Below are positions 17,058 to 26,191 of a stretch of 64,000 nucleotides of DNA, piece by piece. Both the position numbers and the translations under genes were made by a program. Each line of letters starts with the position of its first letter. The first letter of the stretch is position 1. Source of the DNA: Rhizobium sp. P32RR-XVIII (lineage in GTDB: Bacteria; Pseudomonadota; Alphaproteobacteria; Rhizobiales; Rhizobiaceae); the NCBI RefSeq assembly GCF_012641395.1, contig NZ_JABAIH010000001.1, forward strand, positions 914,130 to 978,129, in the 5' to 3' direction. The notes under the pieces were generated by a model. That model searched no databases and was not told the DNA's origin. It was given only the letters and a program-made list of their open reading frames with translations.

Positions 17058-17082
17058 GGAAAAAGGGGCCTTGCGGCCCCTT
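17058..17082 (-). terminator. Terminator of the cysH-cysD-cysN unit
   Basis: On the minus strand, AAGGGGCC-GCAA-GGCCCCTT forms an 8-base stem with a GNRA loop, followed by TTTCC. It starts 8 bases after the cysN stop. Confidence 0.85.
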
Positions 17083-17090
17083 GATCACGT

Positions 17091-18575
17091 TCAGATATCG
17101 CTTGCGGCGTTCTTCCAGAGTTCCGCCGCCTCCGCGGCCGTCATCCGGTGCACATGGGCTTCGTCGCGTCGGTTGGCGAAGAGTTCGCTGGCCATGATCT
17201 GGTCGGCGAGGTCGGCGGGCAACGAGAGGATAACGCGCGCGTCGCCGGCATGAAGACCGCCGAGTTCCGAGCGCTTGCTCGTCACCATGCCACCGGCGAC
17301 CGTGTTGTTGGTATCCGGATCGATGAGGATGAAGGAGCCGGTGGAACGGTTCTGATCGTAGGGATCGAAGATCGCGGCTTCGTCAAAGGCAAGGCGCACC
17401 TTGCCGATCGCGTTCATGTAAAGCCTCTCGGCCGGGTTCCAGGCACCGGTCTTCAGCTCAAGCTGGCTGAGCGGCTGCACCTGCACGCGCTGGCGGCGGC
17501 TGCCGCTCTTCAGCCAGTAGCGCTTTCCCGCCTCGATGCCTTCCGGCTGCAGCGCGACGATGTGCGCGTCGAAGGAGAGACCGGTCTGCGGCTGCGCGTC
17601 GATCGAGACGATCATGTCGCCGCGCGCGACGTCGACCTGGCGATCGAGCACCAGGGTGATCGCATCGCCTGCGACCGCCGCGTTGCGCACCAGATCGAAG
17701 GTGACGATCTTGGAAACGTTGGCGACCATGCCCGACGGCAGGATCATGACGCTGTCGCCCGGCTTCACCGAGCCGCCGGCAACGGTGCCCTGATAGCCGC
17801 GGAAGCTTTCACCGGGGCGCGAAACGCGCTGCACTGAGAGGCGGAAGCCGACCGTCTGCGAGGAGCGGACGGTTGCAAGCTCCAGCGTCTCGACCAGCGT
17901 CGGACCCGTGTACCAGGGCATGGCGGCCTGCCCGGAATAGACGACGTTTTCGCCCTTCAGCGCCGACATCGGGATCGCGGTGATCTGCTTGACGCCGAGC
18001 GAGAGGGCGAATTCCTTGAACTCATGAGTGATCTTCTCGAACCCCGCACGGTCGTAGCCGGTCAGGTCGATCTTGTTGACCGCCAGCACGAACTGCTTGA
18101 TGCCGAGGAGCGAGGCGATCGTCGCGTGGCGGCGCGTCTGCTCCAGAATGCCGGCGCGGGCATCGACCAGGAGCACGGCGAGATCGGCCGTCGAAGCGCC
18201 GGTTGCCATGTTGCGGGTGTATTGTTCGTGGCCGGGCGTGTCGGCGACGATGAAGGAGCGCTTGTCGGTCGCGAAGTAGCGGTAGGCGACGTCGATCGTG
18301 ATCCCCTGTTCGCGCTCGGCCTGCAGGCCGTCGAGGAGAAGCGCGAAGTCCGGCAGGCCGAGATCGTTCTGCTTGCCGGTGGAATCGCGCTGAAGCGTTG
18401 CGGCCTGGTCTTCCTTGACGGCTTTCGTGTCCCAGAGCAGGCGGCCGATCAGCGTGGATTTGCCGTCGTCGACGCTGCCGCAGGTGAGGAGGCGCAACGG
18501 TCGCGAGTCGCGCGCAGCCTTCAGCGGCTCGGCGGCGGGCAGGGCGACGGCGGTTGCAGGTACTGCTGCGGTCAT
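17091..18575 (-). CDS. cysN: Sulfate adenylyltransferase subunit 1 (GTPase)
   Basis: CysN is the GTPase that drives ATP sulfurylase, making adenylylsulfate (APS) from sulfate and ATP. The 494-residue protein has the G1 motif GSVDDGKS (33-40), DTPGHEQY (G3) and NKID (G4), followed by two translation-factor-like beta barrels. It ends without a C-terminal APS kinase domain, unlike the NodQ/CysNC fusions of rhizobia. With an APS-type CysH next to it, PAPS need not be made. The ATG at 18575 is 1 base after the cysD stop; the longer upstream frame overlaps cysD and is not used. Confidence 0.96.
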   Translation of the reverse strand: MTAAVPATAVALPAAEPLKAARDSRPLRLLTCGSVDDGKSTLIGRLLWDTKAVKEDQAATLQRDSTGKQNDLGLPDFALLLDGLQAEREQGITIDVAYRYFATDKRSFIVADTPGHEQYTRNMATGASTADLAVLLVDARAGILEQTRRHATIASLLGIKQFVLAVNKIDLTGYDRAGFEKITHEFKEFALSLGVKQITAIPMSALKGENVVYSGQAAMPWYTGPTLVETLELATVRSSQTVGFRLSVQRVSRPGESFRGYQGTVAGGSVKPGDSVMILPSGMVANVSKIVTFDLVRNAAVAGDAITLVLDRQVDVARGDMIVSIDAQPQTGLSFDAHIVALQPEGIEAGKRYWLKSGSRRQRVQVQPLSQLELKTGAWNPAERLYMNAIGKVRLAFDEAAIFDPYDQNRSTGSFILIDPDTNNTVAGGMVTSKRSELGGLHAGDARVILSLPADLADQIMASELFANRRDEAHVHRMTAAEAAELWKNAASDI

Positions 18576-18576
18576 C

Positions 18577-19530
18577 TCAGAAATATCCTTCACGCTTCTT
18601 CTTTTCCATGGAGCCGGACTGGTCGCGGTCGATGGCGCGGCCCTGGCGTTCGGAAACTGTGGCGATTTCCAGCTCCGCGATGATGTCTTCAAGAGTGGTG
18701 GCCTGCGAGGGGATCGCCCCCGTCAGCGGGAAGTCGCCGAGCGTGCGGAAGCGGATCATGCCTTCCTGGCGGACTTCGCCGGGCAACAATTCAAGGCGCG
18801 GATCCTCCGCAAGGATCATCATGCCGTCACGCTCCACGAAGGGGCGCTTCTTTGCGTAGTAGAGCGGCACCAGCGGGATGTCTTCCGCCTGGATGTAGCG
18901 CCAGATATCGACCTCGGTCCAGTTGGAGAGCGGGAAGGCGCGCACGCTCTCGCCCTTGCGGATCTGGCCGTTATAGACGTTCCAGAGTTCCGGGCGCTGA
19001 TTGCGCGGATCCCAGCGATGGTCCGGCGTGCGGAAGGAATAGATCCGCTCCTTGGCGCGGCTTGCCTCCTCGTCGCGGCGCGCCCCGCCGAAGGCGGCGT
19101 CGAACTGTCCCGCGTCGAGCGCCTTGCGCAGGCTCTCGGTCTTCATGATGTCGGTAAAGGCCGCGGAGCCGTGGGTGAAGGGGGTGATCCCTTCGGCGGC
19201 GCCGCGCGGGTTGATGTGCTCGATCAGGTCCAGATCGTACTTCTTCGCGGTCTCGTCGCGAAATGCGATCATCTCCCGGAATTTCCAGCCGGTGTTCACA
19301 TGCAGCAGCGGGAAGGGCACGCGGCCCGGATAGAAAGCCTTGCGCGCGAGATGCAGCAGCACGGACGAATCCTTGCCGATCGAATAGAGCATCACCGGAC
19401 GTTCGAATTCGGCCGCTACCTCGCGGAAGATATGGATCGACTCGTTTTCAAGAGCCTTCAGGTGCGGATCGAGCGGCGGTTTGGCGCTCTGTGGATTGTT
19501 GAGTTCCGTATCCGGACGGGTGTCGGGCAT
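18577..19530 (-). CDS. cysD: Sulfate adenylyltransferase subunit 2
   Basis: CysD is the catalytic, PP-loop ATP pyrophosphatase subunit of ATP sulfurylase. The 317-residue protein carries the PP-loop [17 protein letters not shown], the [11 protein letters not shown] segment, FGGARRDEE, and the C-terminal REGYF typical of CysD. The length is standard. It sits between cysH (115 bases upstream) and cysN (1 base downstream) in one minus-strand transcription unit for sulfate assimilation. The PAPS-independent route to sulfite is inferred from the cluster content. Confidence 0.97.
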   Translation of the reverse strand: MPDTRPDTELNNPQSAKPPLDPHLKALENESIHIFREVAAEFERPVMLYSIGKDSSVLLHLARKAFYPGRVPFPLLHVNTGWKFREMIAFRDETAKKYDLDLIEHINPRGAAEGITPFTHGSAAFTDIMKTESLRKALDAGQFDAAFGGARRDEEASRAKERIYSFRTPDHRWDPRNQRPELWNVYNGQIRKGESVRAFPLSNWTEVDIWRYIQAEDIPLVPLYYAKKRPFVERDGMMILAEDPRLELLPGEVRQEGMIRFRTLGDFPLTGAIPSQATTLEDIIAELEIATVSERQGRAIDRDQSGSMEKKKREGYF

Positions 19531-19645
19531 TTCCTACTCCAATGTCGTCATTCGCGGCGGCAGGCATCCGGAATGAATTTGTCTCGCCTCGGTTCCCGAA
19601 GCTGGCCGCAAGATCGCGCTTTTTGCTGATCCGGAAACCGGCGGG

Positions 19646-20386
19646 TTACTGTTGAGCGGGCTGCACGGCCTCTTCGGCAACGTGCAGGCCACATTCACGC
19701 TTTTCATCCTGTTCCCACCACCAACGGCCGGCACGTTCCGGCTCGCCGGGCTTGATGGCGCGGGTGCAGGGCTCGCAGCCGATCGAAGGATAGCCGCGGG
19801 CATGCAATGGGTTCACCGGCACGCTGTTGTCGGCGGCGTAGGACTTGATATTGGCGATGTCCCAGTCGGCAAGCGGGTTGATCTTCAGGAGATGGCGCTC
19901 GGCGTCGTATTCGGCAAACGGCGTTTCGGCGCGGTTGGCCGACTGGCCGCGGCGAAGGCCGGTGATCCAGATCGTTGCGCCTGCCAGCGCCTGCGCAAGC
20001 GGCTTCAGCTTACGCACGGCACAACAGGCATGCCTGGCTTCGACACTTTCGTAAAAGCCGTTCAGCCCGTATTGCGCAGCGTAGGCGTCGATATCGGCCT
20101 GTTCCGGCTCGTAGCGGCGGATGCGAATGTCGTACTGGGTTTCGGTCTCGTCGATCAGCGCCAGCGTCTCCGGGAAGAGGCGGCCGGTCTGCAAGGTCAC
20201 GACTTCGATCGGCAGGCGATGATTGCCGATTTCAGCCGAGATCACCTGGTCCTCGATGCCGAGCGAAGTCGTGAAAACGGCGCGGCCACCAAGACCCGCG
20301 ACGAGCGACAGCCGTCCGGCAAGGTCGAGGGCGGCGAGCTTAGCATTCAGCGCTTCAGCTTCTTCGATGATATTCACAACAGTCAT
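19646..20386 (-). CDS. cysH: Adenylylsulfate (APS) reductase, 4Fe-4S type
   Basis: This enzyme reduces APS to sulfite using thioredoxin. The 246-residue protein has the iron-sulfur ligands C121-C122 and C204-x2-C207, which mark the APS-using bacterial form rather than the cluster-free PAPS reductase of enterics. The catalytic cysteine is C232 in ECGLH. Substrate-binding motifs TTSLGIEDQV and GLRRGQS are present. The ATG at 20386 has AGGA 6 bases upstream; the longer frame adds an unrelated N-terminus. First gene of the cysHDN unit, with a 427-base region before the divergent Rrf2 regulator. Confidence 0.95.
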   Translation of the reverse strand: MTVVNIIEEAEALNAKLAALDLAGRLSLVAGLGGRAVFTTSLGIEDQVISAEIGNHRLPIEVVTLQTGRLFPETLALIDETETQYDIRIRRYEPEQADIDAYAAQYGLNGFYESVEARHACCAVRKLKPLAQALAGATIWITGLRRGQSANRAETPFAEYDAERHLLKINPLADWDIANIKSYAADNSVPVNPLHARGYPSIGCEPCTRAIKPGEPERAGRWWWEQDEKRECGLHVAEEAVQPAQQ

Positions 20387-20813
20387 GGGGGATCCTGTCT
20401 CGATGTTGGCCGGAGTATCGCAGCTTGAGGAGGGATCGGACAGAAAAACGGATTTCGAAAGCGGCGCATGCGGGAGCAAATATCTCTCCGAAGCCGCTGC
20501 AATGCAGAAAAGCAGCCGCGCCGCACCGACCATCCGTTGGCGCAGGCTTAATCTCTATAAATTTAGTAGGGTTACACACGCGGCCTGTCAATTCGAAATC
20601 TGAAGTGATGGCGAAAAAGATGCGGATGGCGCAATTTTGACGTAGAATTCCATCTGTTGGCCTCGAGGGGAAAACAAGGCCAAAAACGCTTGTGTCTCAA
20701 AGACTTTCGCCGGCGCGTTCAAATTCCGTTCATGCTGGTTGTGCAATAGAGTGCAGGCAAGCTCGAGAAGCGGTGCGGCGAGTCGCATCGCTCGTGTGTG
20801 TAACGAGTCCAAA
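20387..20813. promoter_or_regulatory. Divergent control region between cysH and the Rrf2 gene
   Basis: This 427-base stretch separates the two divergent starts and holds no credible gene. It contains an AT-rich imperfect dyad CTATAAATTTAGTAG at 20555-20569, in the right size and composition range for an Rrf2-family operator, about 170 bases before the cysH start. The promoters themselves cannot be placed with confidence. Confidence 0.4.
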
Positions 20814-21263
20814 ATGATTACGCAGAAGGCAAAATACGCGCTCCGGGCGCTCACGGCACTGGCCGAAGCCGATGCCGGCGAACCCGTCATGATTTCGGAC
20901 ATCGCAGCGCAGCAAAAGATTCCGAAGAAGTTTCTCGAGCAGATCCTGCTCGATCTCAAGCATCAGGGCATCGTGGCGAGCCGCCGCGGCAAGGCGGGAG
21001 GCTACCTGCTGCTGAAACCGGCCGACATGATCACCTTCGGCGAAGTCCTTCGCATCATCGACGGCCCGATCGCGCCGCTGCCGTGCCTGTCGATCACCGC
21101 TTACCGCAAATGCGACGATTGCGACGGCGAGCAGAATTGCGAAATCCGCCACGTCTTCTCCAAGGTCGCTGATGCGACGCGCAAGGTATTGTTCTCGACG
21201 ACAATCGCCGATGCGGTTGCCGCGCCCACCAAGGTCGTGGAAGTCGCTCGGCTTCTGGCTTAA
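20814..21263 (+). CDS. Rrf2-family transcriptional regulator with Cys cluster
   Basis: This 149-residue protein starts MITQKAKYALRALTALAEA, the winged-helix signature of the Rrf2 family (IscR, NsrR, RirA, CymR). It has the recognition segment KKFLEQILLDLKHQG and wing RRGKAGGYLLLKP. Four cysteines (C91, C100, C103, C109) lie where IscR-like members bind an iron-sulfur cluster, though the spacing differs from IscR and RirA. Being divergent from cysH, it probably senses sulfur or cluster status and controls the cys genes; that is inference from position. The ATG at 20814 fits the family start. It overlaps the converging ClC gene by 4 bases. Confidence 0.88.
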   Translation: MITQKAKYALRALTALAEADAGEPVMISDIAAQQKIPKKFLEQILLDLKHQGIVASRRGKAGGYLLLKPADMITFGEVLRIIDGPIAPLPCLSITAYRKCDDCDGEQNCEIRHVFSKVADATRKVLFSTTIADAVAAPTKVVEVARLLA

Positions 21264-22609
21264 CCTGCCGCCTCTTCCTTCTCCACGGCTCGCCGGGCCC
21301 TGATGGCCGCGGCGATGAAGACCCGCGAAAGCCCGTGGTACAGGGGTTCTCTGGACAGGACGCGCGACGTCACGTAGCCGATCATCGAGACGGCCATGAT
21401 TGGGATGACGGCCTGGTGGTCACCTGTCATTTCTAGGATGATGACGAAAGCCGTCATCGGCGCCTGTACGACGCCCGAGAAATAGCCGGCCATCCCGAGG
21501 ATTGCCGCAAGCGCGATGCTTGTTCCGAGCAGCGAGCCGACCGTGCTGCCGAAACCTGCGCCGACCGCCAGCGACGGTGCGAAGATGCCGCCCGGAATGC
21601 CGGACATCATGGACAGGAAACTGGCGGCGAGCTTTTCGACGAAGAAGAGCAAGGGAAGCGCTTGCCCTTCGACGGCGCCCTTAGCCTGCACGTAGCCGGT
21701 GCCGAAGGTTGCGCCGCCGGATGCAATGCCGATGACTGCAACCGCAAGCCCGCAGATGCCCGCAAGCGCCAGCATGCGCTTAAGAGGCTGGGGGTGCGCC
21801 CAGCGGCGGATGCGCTGGCCGAAATGCAGCGCAAAGCCGCTGAAGCCCGCACCGAGCGCACCCCCACCGATGCCGCAAACGAGAACGAGGCCCCAGTCGC
21901 GCAGGTCCGCGGGGGCCGCAGATGCTTCGCCGAAATAATTGTAGCTGCCTGCAAGCCCGAGCGCGGCAAGCCCGGAGAGGATGACGGCGGTCAGCACGAG
22001 GCCGTTCGCTCGCGACTCGTAGGTGCGGCCCATCTCTTCGATGGCGAAGACGATACCGGCAAGCGGTGTGTTAAAGGCGGCGGCGATGCCCGCTGCCGAT
22101 CCGGCGAGGATGAGGCCCCGCGCCTGCGCCATGCCGCCGAAGCGGGCAACCGCCAGCATGATTGACGCCCCGACCTGCACCGTCGGCCCTTCACGTCCGA
22201 TCGAAGCGCCGCAGAACAACCCGAGCACCGTGAGCAGGATCTTGCCGAAGGCGATGCGCAGGGAAAGCAGCCGGGTGCGATCTTCCTCGTCCCTCAAGTG
22301 CCGGGCGGCGATTGCCTGCGGAATGCCGCTGCCCTGCGAATTGGGAAAGAGCGTTGCCGCAAGATAGGCGGACAGCATGAAGCCGAACGGCGAGAGAACG
22401 AGCGGTAAAAGATAAGTCCATTTGCCTGCAGATATGATCCCGGTGAACGCATTCTGTGCCAAGTCTGCGAGCTCGGCAAAGCCAACGCTGATCACGCCGA
22501 TCGCCAGCGCGCCGCACCAGAAGACCAGCCGCGGGCGCCAGCGCGAAAACGAGCCCCAGAAAACGCGGGAGCGGCGGAAAAGCTTGGACTTTCGATAGGA
22601 GGCAGGCAT
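21260..22609 (-). CDS. ClC-family chloride channel/antiporter
   Basis: This 449-residue polytopic membrane protein carries the three anion-selectivity signatures: GSGIPQ (93-98), GREGPTVQ (138-145, with gating Glu140) and GIFAPSLAVGA near 346-356. The gating Glu suggests a proton-coupled chloride exchanger rather than a pure channel. The length fits a ClC without C-terminal CBS domains. Such proteins help bacteria survive acid shock or balance anions. It is a single gene, converging with the Rrf2 regulator and divergent from an exported protein gene. Confidence 0.94.
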   Translation of the reverse strand: MPASYRKSKLFRRSRVFWGSFSRWRPRLVFWCGALAIGVISVGFAELADLAQNAFTGIISAGKWTYLLPLVLSPFGFMLSAYLAATLFPNSQGSGIPQAIAARHLRDEEDRTRLLSLRIAFGKILLTVLGLFCGASIGREGPTVQVGASIMLAVARFGGMAQARGLILAGSAAGIAAAFNTPLAGIVFAIEEMGRTYESRANGLVLTAVILSGLAALGLAGSYNYFGEASAAPADLRDWGLVLVCGIGGGALGAGFSGFALHFGQRIRRWAHPQPLKRMLALAGICGLAVAVIGIASGGATFGTGYVQAKGAVEGQALPLLFFVEKLAASFLSMMSGIPGGIFAPSLAVGAGFGSTVGSLLGTSIALAAILGMAGYFSGVVQAPMTAFVIILEMTGDHQAVIPIMAVSMIGYVTSRVLSREPLYHGLSRVFIAAAIRARRAVEKEEAAG

Positions 22610-22758
22610 TTCAACACTTCAATCAGCAAGACTACGCATCAGTTCTAACGCCATTGCGCACATGAAATCACCCCTCGCTTCAAGATTTGGTGAAATACCC
22701 TTGAAAGCAGTTGCCGCGCGCCAATTCGGACCTGTTCACCAGGGTAGGGAGAATGGAA

Positions 22759-23163
22759 ATGCGTGTCGTATCCACGAGGCAGATCATATCCGCAAAGCAG
22801 ATAGTGTTCGGCGCAATCCTGGCGGCGGCCTTTGCAACCGGTGCTGCAGCTCATCACGGCTGGTCATGGGCGGAGGCCGAGCAGATTGAGTTGAGAGGGA
22901 CGGTTGAGACGGTCTCCATGGGCGGTCCGCATCCGTCGCTCGACGTCGCGACCGCCAACGATGGCCTCTGGCGCGTCGAACTCGCCAATCCGCGGCAGAC
23001 AGAGCGCTCCGGCTTCGTCGAGGGCTCCGCGAAAAAGGGCGATCCGATCATCGCCATCGGAAACCGCTCGCTGGATGCCAATGAAAAGCGCATGAAAGCG
23101 GTGCGGATCACGGTTGCCGGGAAGCGCTACGATATCTATCCCGAGCGAATCCAGACGAATTGA
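22759..23163 (+). CDS. Exported DUF6152-like protein
   Basis: This 134-residue protein has a signal peptide (basic start, VFGAILAAAFATGAAAHH). The mature part begins HHGWSWAEAEQIELRGTVE and continues VSMGGPHPSLDV and LANPRQTERSG. The HHGW...GTV...GPHP pattern is that of the DUF6152 family of small periplasmic proteins, often next to copper or redox membrane genes. No function is known. Of two nearby ATGs, the one at 22759 has AGGGAG at proper spacing. The gene is followed 4 bases later by a membrane protein gene, forming an operon. Confidence 0.78.
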   Translation: MRVVSTRQIISAKQIVFGAILAAAFATGAAAHHGWSWAEAEQIELRGTVETVSMGGPHPSLDVATANDGLWRVELANPRQTERSGFVEGSAKKGDPIIAIGNRSLDANEKRMKAVRITVAGKRYDIYPERIQTN

Positions 23164-23167
23164 CCGC

Positions 23168-23644
23168 ATGGCGATCGACCTTCTGGAATGGTTGACGGCT
23201 ACGCCGCTCGCGGTCGCATTGCGGCGTTCGGCGATCCTCTACATGTTCGCCAACGCCGCCCATATTCTGTCGATCGGCTTGCTGATCGGCACGATCCTGC
23301 CGCTCGATCTGAGGCTGATGGGCTTCTTTCCGTCGGTGCCGCTTTCGGTGATCGGTCCCTTTCTATCGCGGGTGGCGGCAATCGGCCTCGCCGCCGCGAT
23401 GGTCACAGGCTTCTGCCTCTTCAGCGTCCGGCCGCTGGAATATGCTCAAAACCCGGCGTTTCTTGCAAAGCTCGGGTTGCTCGCCCTGGGTGTTTTGAAT
23501 GCCGGCATCGTGCACGCCGGACATGCATGGCGAAAGGCGGTTGCCGGAGCCGCCACGGCGGCGCGCTTGCGTCTCGGCGCCCTGATATCGGCCGCGACGT
23601 GGCTCGCAGCCATCGTCGCCGGGCGCTGGATCGGCTTCATCTAG
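23168..23644 (+). CDS. Four-helix membrane protein (DUF6644/DUF2214-like)
   Basis: This 158-residue protein has four hydrophobic helices, beginning around FANAAHILSIGLLIGTILPLD and ending ATWLAAIVAGRWIGFI. Histidines sit inside helices (NAAHILS, VHAGHAW), which might hold heme or metal. The fold resembles small membrane families DUF6644/DUF2214; the exact family is uncertain. The ATG at 23168 lies 4 bases after the stop of the DUF6152-like gene, so they are co-translated. The pairing suggests the exported protein works with this membrane partner. Confidence 0.7.
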   Translation: MAIDLLEWLTATPLAVALRRSAILYMFANAAHILSIGLLIGTILPLDLRLMGFFPSVPLSVIGPFLSRVAAIGLAAAMVTGFCLFSVRPLEYAQNPAFLAKLGLLALGVLNAGIVHAGHAWRKAVAGAATAARLRLGALISAATWLAAIVAGRWIGFI

Positions 23645-23785
23645 ACCGTGCCATTGCTCGTCCCTGTCTGCGTTACTACCGGTCGCTCACCGCGGATTGG
23701 TCCTAACTTCCGAATTTCTTCCGCTTGAAAAAAATGGCCAAGCCGGGTAATATGCATCGCAATTGCAATGCGCACGAGGTCTGTC

Positions 23786-24058
23786 ATGAAAACCGCAACA
23801 CTACCGTCGCTTCGTGTCGATCCCGAACTGCGGGCTGCCGCGGAAAGCGTCCTGAAAGAGGGCGAGACCTTGTCGTCGATGATGGAAGACTCTCTTCGGC
23901 GGCAGATCGAATACCGCAAAACGCAGGCGGAATTTATCGCGCGAGGGCTCCAGGCGCGGGAGGAGTCTAAGCGGACAGGTGTCTACTATAGTGCAGAAGA
24001 CGTCCTGAACATGATGCGTGAAAAGCTTGAGAAGGCGAAGGCGAGCCGAAATCAATGA
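23786..24058 (+). CDS. ParD-like antitoxin
   Basis: This 90-residue protein begins MKTATLPSLRVDPELRAAAE, a ribbon-helix-helix style DNA-binding head (ATLPSLRVDPELR and GETLSSMMEDSLRRQI). A charged helical tail (QAREESKRTGVYYSAEDVL) could wrap the toxin. This is the usual antitoxin plan: DNA-binding N-terminus, toxin-binding C-terminus. The ATG at 23786 has GAGG 7 bases before it. The stop overlaps the toxin start in an ATGA junction. No obvious dyad was seen upstream, but such modules are usually autoregulated by the pair. Confidence 0.82.
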   Translation: MKTATLPSLRVDPELRAAAESVLKEGETLSSMMEDSLRRQIEYRKTQAEFIARGLQAREESKRTGVYYSAEDVLNMMREKLEKAKASRNQ

Positions 24059-24354
24059 GCCGTCGCATCCGCTTTACCGCCGGCTTCTATGAGGATTTTG
24101 AGAGATACTATGGATATCTTGCCGAAATCGATATTCGACTTGCCGAACGGGCTTACGACGCGATGCAAAAGGCAACAAAGTTGCTGGAGGATTTTCCCTT
24201 TATGGGCCGCAAGGCACTAGAGGATAACATCTTCGCACGGGAGATGATTATCCCTTTTGGTTCGAATGGATACGTTCTGCTCTATGAGGTGGAAGACGAT
24301 GAGACGGTTACCGTTCTCGCTGTCCGCCACCAGCGCGAAGACGACTACCATTAG
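24055..24354 (+). CDS. ParE/RelE-family toxin
   Basis: This 99-residue protein has the RelE/ParE fold pattern: RRIRFTAGFYEDFERYYGYLA (strand and helix), the helical pair around RAYDAMQKATKLLEDFP, FPFMGRKALE, then the strands IIPFGSNGYVLLYEVEDD and VTVLAVRHQRED. ParE members poison DNA gyrase and RelE members cut mRNA; the FPxMGR loop and the C-terminal RHQRED fit ParE better, but the target is not proven. It is translated from an ATG that overlaps the antitoxin stop. It converges on betA with 2 bases between stops. Confidence 0.85.
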   Translation: MSRRIRFTAGFYEDFERYYGYLAEIDIRLAERAYDAMQKATKLLEDFPFMGRKALEDNIFAREMIIPFGSNGYVLLYEVEDDETVTVLAVRHQREDDYH

Positions 24355-24356
24355 CT

Positions 24357-26006
24357 TCACCGGTCGCTCACCGCCCAGCGCGGGTTGATCCATGGCTCCT
24401 GGTTGGAGCGCGGCAATGGCTGCTTGCCGAGGATATGGTCGGCCGCCTTCTCGCCGGTCATGATCGAGGGACCATTGAGATTACCGTAGGTCACGTGCGG
24501 GAAGATCGAGCTGTCGGCGACGCGCAGGGCGTCGACGCCGATGACACGCGTCTCGGGATCGACAACCGCCATCGGATCGTCCTTGGCACCCATCTTGCAG
24601 GTGCCGCAGGGGTGGTAGGCGCTTTCCAGGTGTTCGCGCAGGAAGGCGTCGATCTGCTCGTCGGTCCGCACGTTCTCGCCCGGCTGGATCTCCGGTCCGC
24701 GATACTGGTCGAAGGCCTTTTGGCCGAAGATTTCGCGGGTGAGGCGCACACAGTGACGGAACTTCTCCCAGTCTTCCGGATGGCTCATATAGTTGAAACG
24801 AATGACCGGGTCGGCCTTCGGGTCCGAGGAGCGCAGTGTGACGTTGCCGCGCGACTTCGACAGATTGTAGCCGACATGCACCTGGAAGCCGTGGCTCTTG
24901 GCCGCCGCCTTGCCGTCATAGCTGATCGCCACCGGCAGGAAGTGATACTGGATGTCAGGCTGCTTGACGCCGGCCGCTGAGCGCAGGAAGGCGCAGGCCT
25001 CGAACTGGTTCGAGGTGCCGAGCCCGGACTTTGTGAACATCCATTGCGCGCCCGCAACACCCTGCCAGAACCAGGGAAGCCAGGAATAGAGCGAGACCGG
25101 TTTGGTGCTGACCTGCTGGAAGTAGAATTCCATGTGGTCCTGCAGATTGGCGCCGACCCCCGGCCGGTCAGCCTTCACCTCGATGCCGTGCTCCTGAAGA
25201 TGCGCGCCCCGGCCGATGCCGGAAAGCATGAGAAGCTTTGGTGAATTGAAGGAGGAGGCGGAGACGATCACCTCGCAGTTCGCCTTGATCACCTCGACCT
25301 TGCCGCCGCGCTCGATCTCGACGCCAACAGCCCGCCTGTTCTCGATCACCACCTTGTGGGCGTGACCATAGACGACCGCCACGTTCGGACGCTTCAGCGC
25401 CGGCTTCAGGTAGGCGCTGGCGGCAGACCATCGCCGCCCGCTGAAGATCGTCTGCTCCATCAACCCGAAGCCTTCCTGCTTCGAGCCGTTATAATCCTCC
25501 GTCGCCTCGAAGCCCGCCTGCTTGCCGGCCTCGATGAAGGCGCGAAACAGCGGGTTGCGGAAGCCGCCGCGCTGCACATGCAGCGGGCCGTCGGTGCCGC
25601 GCCAGCCTTCCTCGCCGCCCTGAGAATGCTCCATGCGCTTGAAATAGGGCAGCACGTCGGCGTAGGCCCAGCCCTGTGCGCCGAGCTCTTCCCAGCGATT
25701 GTAGTCCTCGGCATGGCCGCGCACATAGACCATGCCGTTGATCGATGAGGAGCCGCCGATCACCTTGCCGCGCGGCGCGGTGATGCGCCGGTTGTTCAGG
25801 TTCGGCTCGGGCTCGGAGAGATAGCCCCAGTTGTAGCGCTTCATGCTCATCGGCCAGGCAAGGGCCGCCGGCATCTGGATGAACGGCCCGAAATCGGAGC
25901 CGCCGGCCTCGATGACGATCACGGTATTCTTGCCGTCTTCCGAGAGACGGTAGGCGAGGGCGGAACCTGCCGATCCGGAGCCGATGATGACGAAATCTGC
26001 TTGCAT
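24357..26006 (-). CDS. betA: Choline dehydrogenase
   Basis: BetA is an FAD-dependent GMC oxidoreductase that oxidises choline to betaine aldehyde at the membrane. The 549-residue protein has the dinucleotide-binding [10 protein letters not shown] (9-18), the GMC signature [18 protein letters not shown], and the C-terminal His/Asn catalytic region ([12 protein letters not shown] and [11 protein letters not shown]). The ATG at 26006 follows a purine-rich site and begins the MQADFVIIG core; a longer frame runs back through the repeat element and is not protein-like. It is the last gene of betI-betB-betA, separated from betB by a palindromic repeat. Confidence 0.96.
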   Translation of the reverse strand: MQADFVIIGSGSAGSALAYRLSEDGKNTVIVIEAGGSDFGPFIQMPAALAWPMSMKRYNWGYLSEPEPNLNNRRITAPRGKVIGGSSSINGMVYVRGHAEDYNRWEELGAQGWAYADVLPYFKRMEHSQGGEEGWRGTDGPLHVQRGGFRNPLFRAFIEAGKQAGFEATEDYNGSKQEGFGLMEQTIFSGRRWSAASAYLKPALKRPNVAVVYGHAHKVVIENRRAVGVEIERGGKVEVIKANCEVIVSASSFNSPKLLMLSGIGRGAHLQEHGIEVKADRPGVGANLQDHMEFYFQQVSTKPVSLYSWLPWFWQGVAGAQWMFTKSGLGTSNQFEACAFLRSAAGVKQPDIQYHFLPVAISYDGKAAAKSHGFQVHVGYNLSKSRGNVTLRSSDPKADPVIRFNYMSHPEDWEKFRHCVRLTREIFGQKAFDQYRGPEIQPGENVRTDEQIDAFLREHLESAYHPCGTCKMGAKDDPMAVVDPETRVIGVDALRVADSSIFPHVTYGNLNGPSIMTGEKAADHILGKQPLPRSNQEPWINPRWAVSDR

Positions 26007-26035
26007 AGCTCTCTCTTTTAAGTTCGTCCGGGCGG

Positions 26036-26150
26036 CCCCCCTCATCCGGCTGCCGCCACCTTCTCCCCGAGGGGCGAAGGGATTTGCCGCGCCCGCCTCA
26101 TGTCCCCTTCTCCCCTCGGGGAGAAGCTGCCCAAAGGGCGGATGAGGGGG
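26036..26150. repeat. RIME-type palindromic repeat between betB and betA
   Basis: Copy A of four. It opens with CCCCCTCATCCG and closes with the complement CGGATGAGGGGG, with inner palindromes CTTCTCCCC/GGGGCGAAG and CTTCTCCCCTCGGGGAGAAG. The size (115 bases) and the mosaic of palindromes match the RIME elements known in rhizobia. Being inside an operon, it could affect mRNA stability between betB and betA. Confidence 0.85.
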
Positions 26151-26191
26151 CAACACGGCAAAGCGGAGGAGGGGGTCTTCATCTCAAAGCT

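Noticed and set aside
17091..18575. cysN considered as a NodQ/CysNC fusion
   Set aside because: The protein ends after the second beta barrel with no kinase P-loop at the C-terminus, and there is no nod gene nearby.
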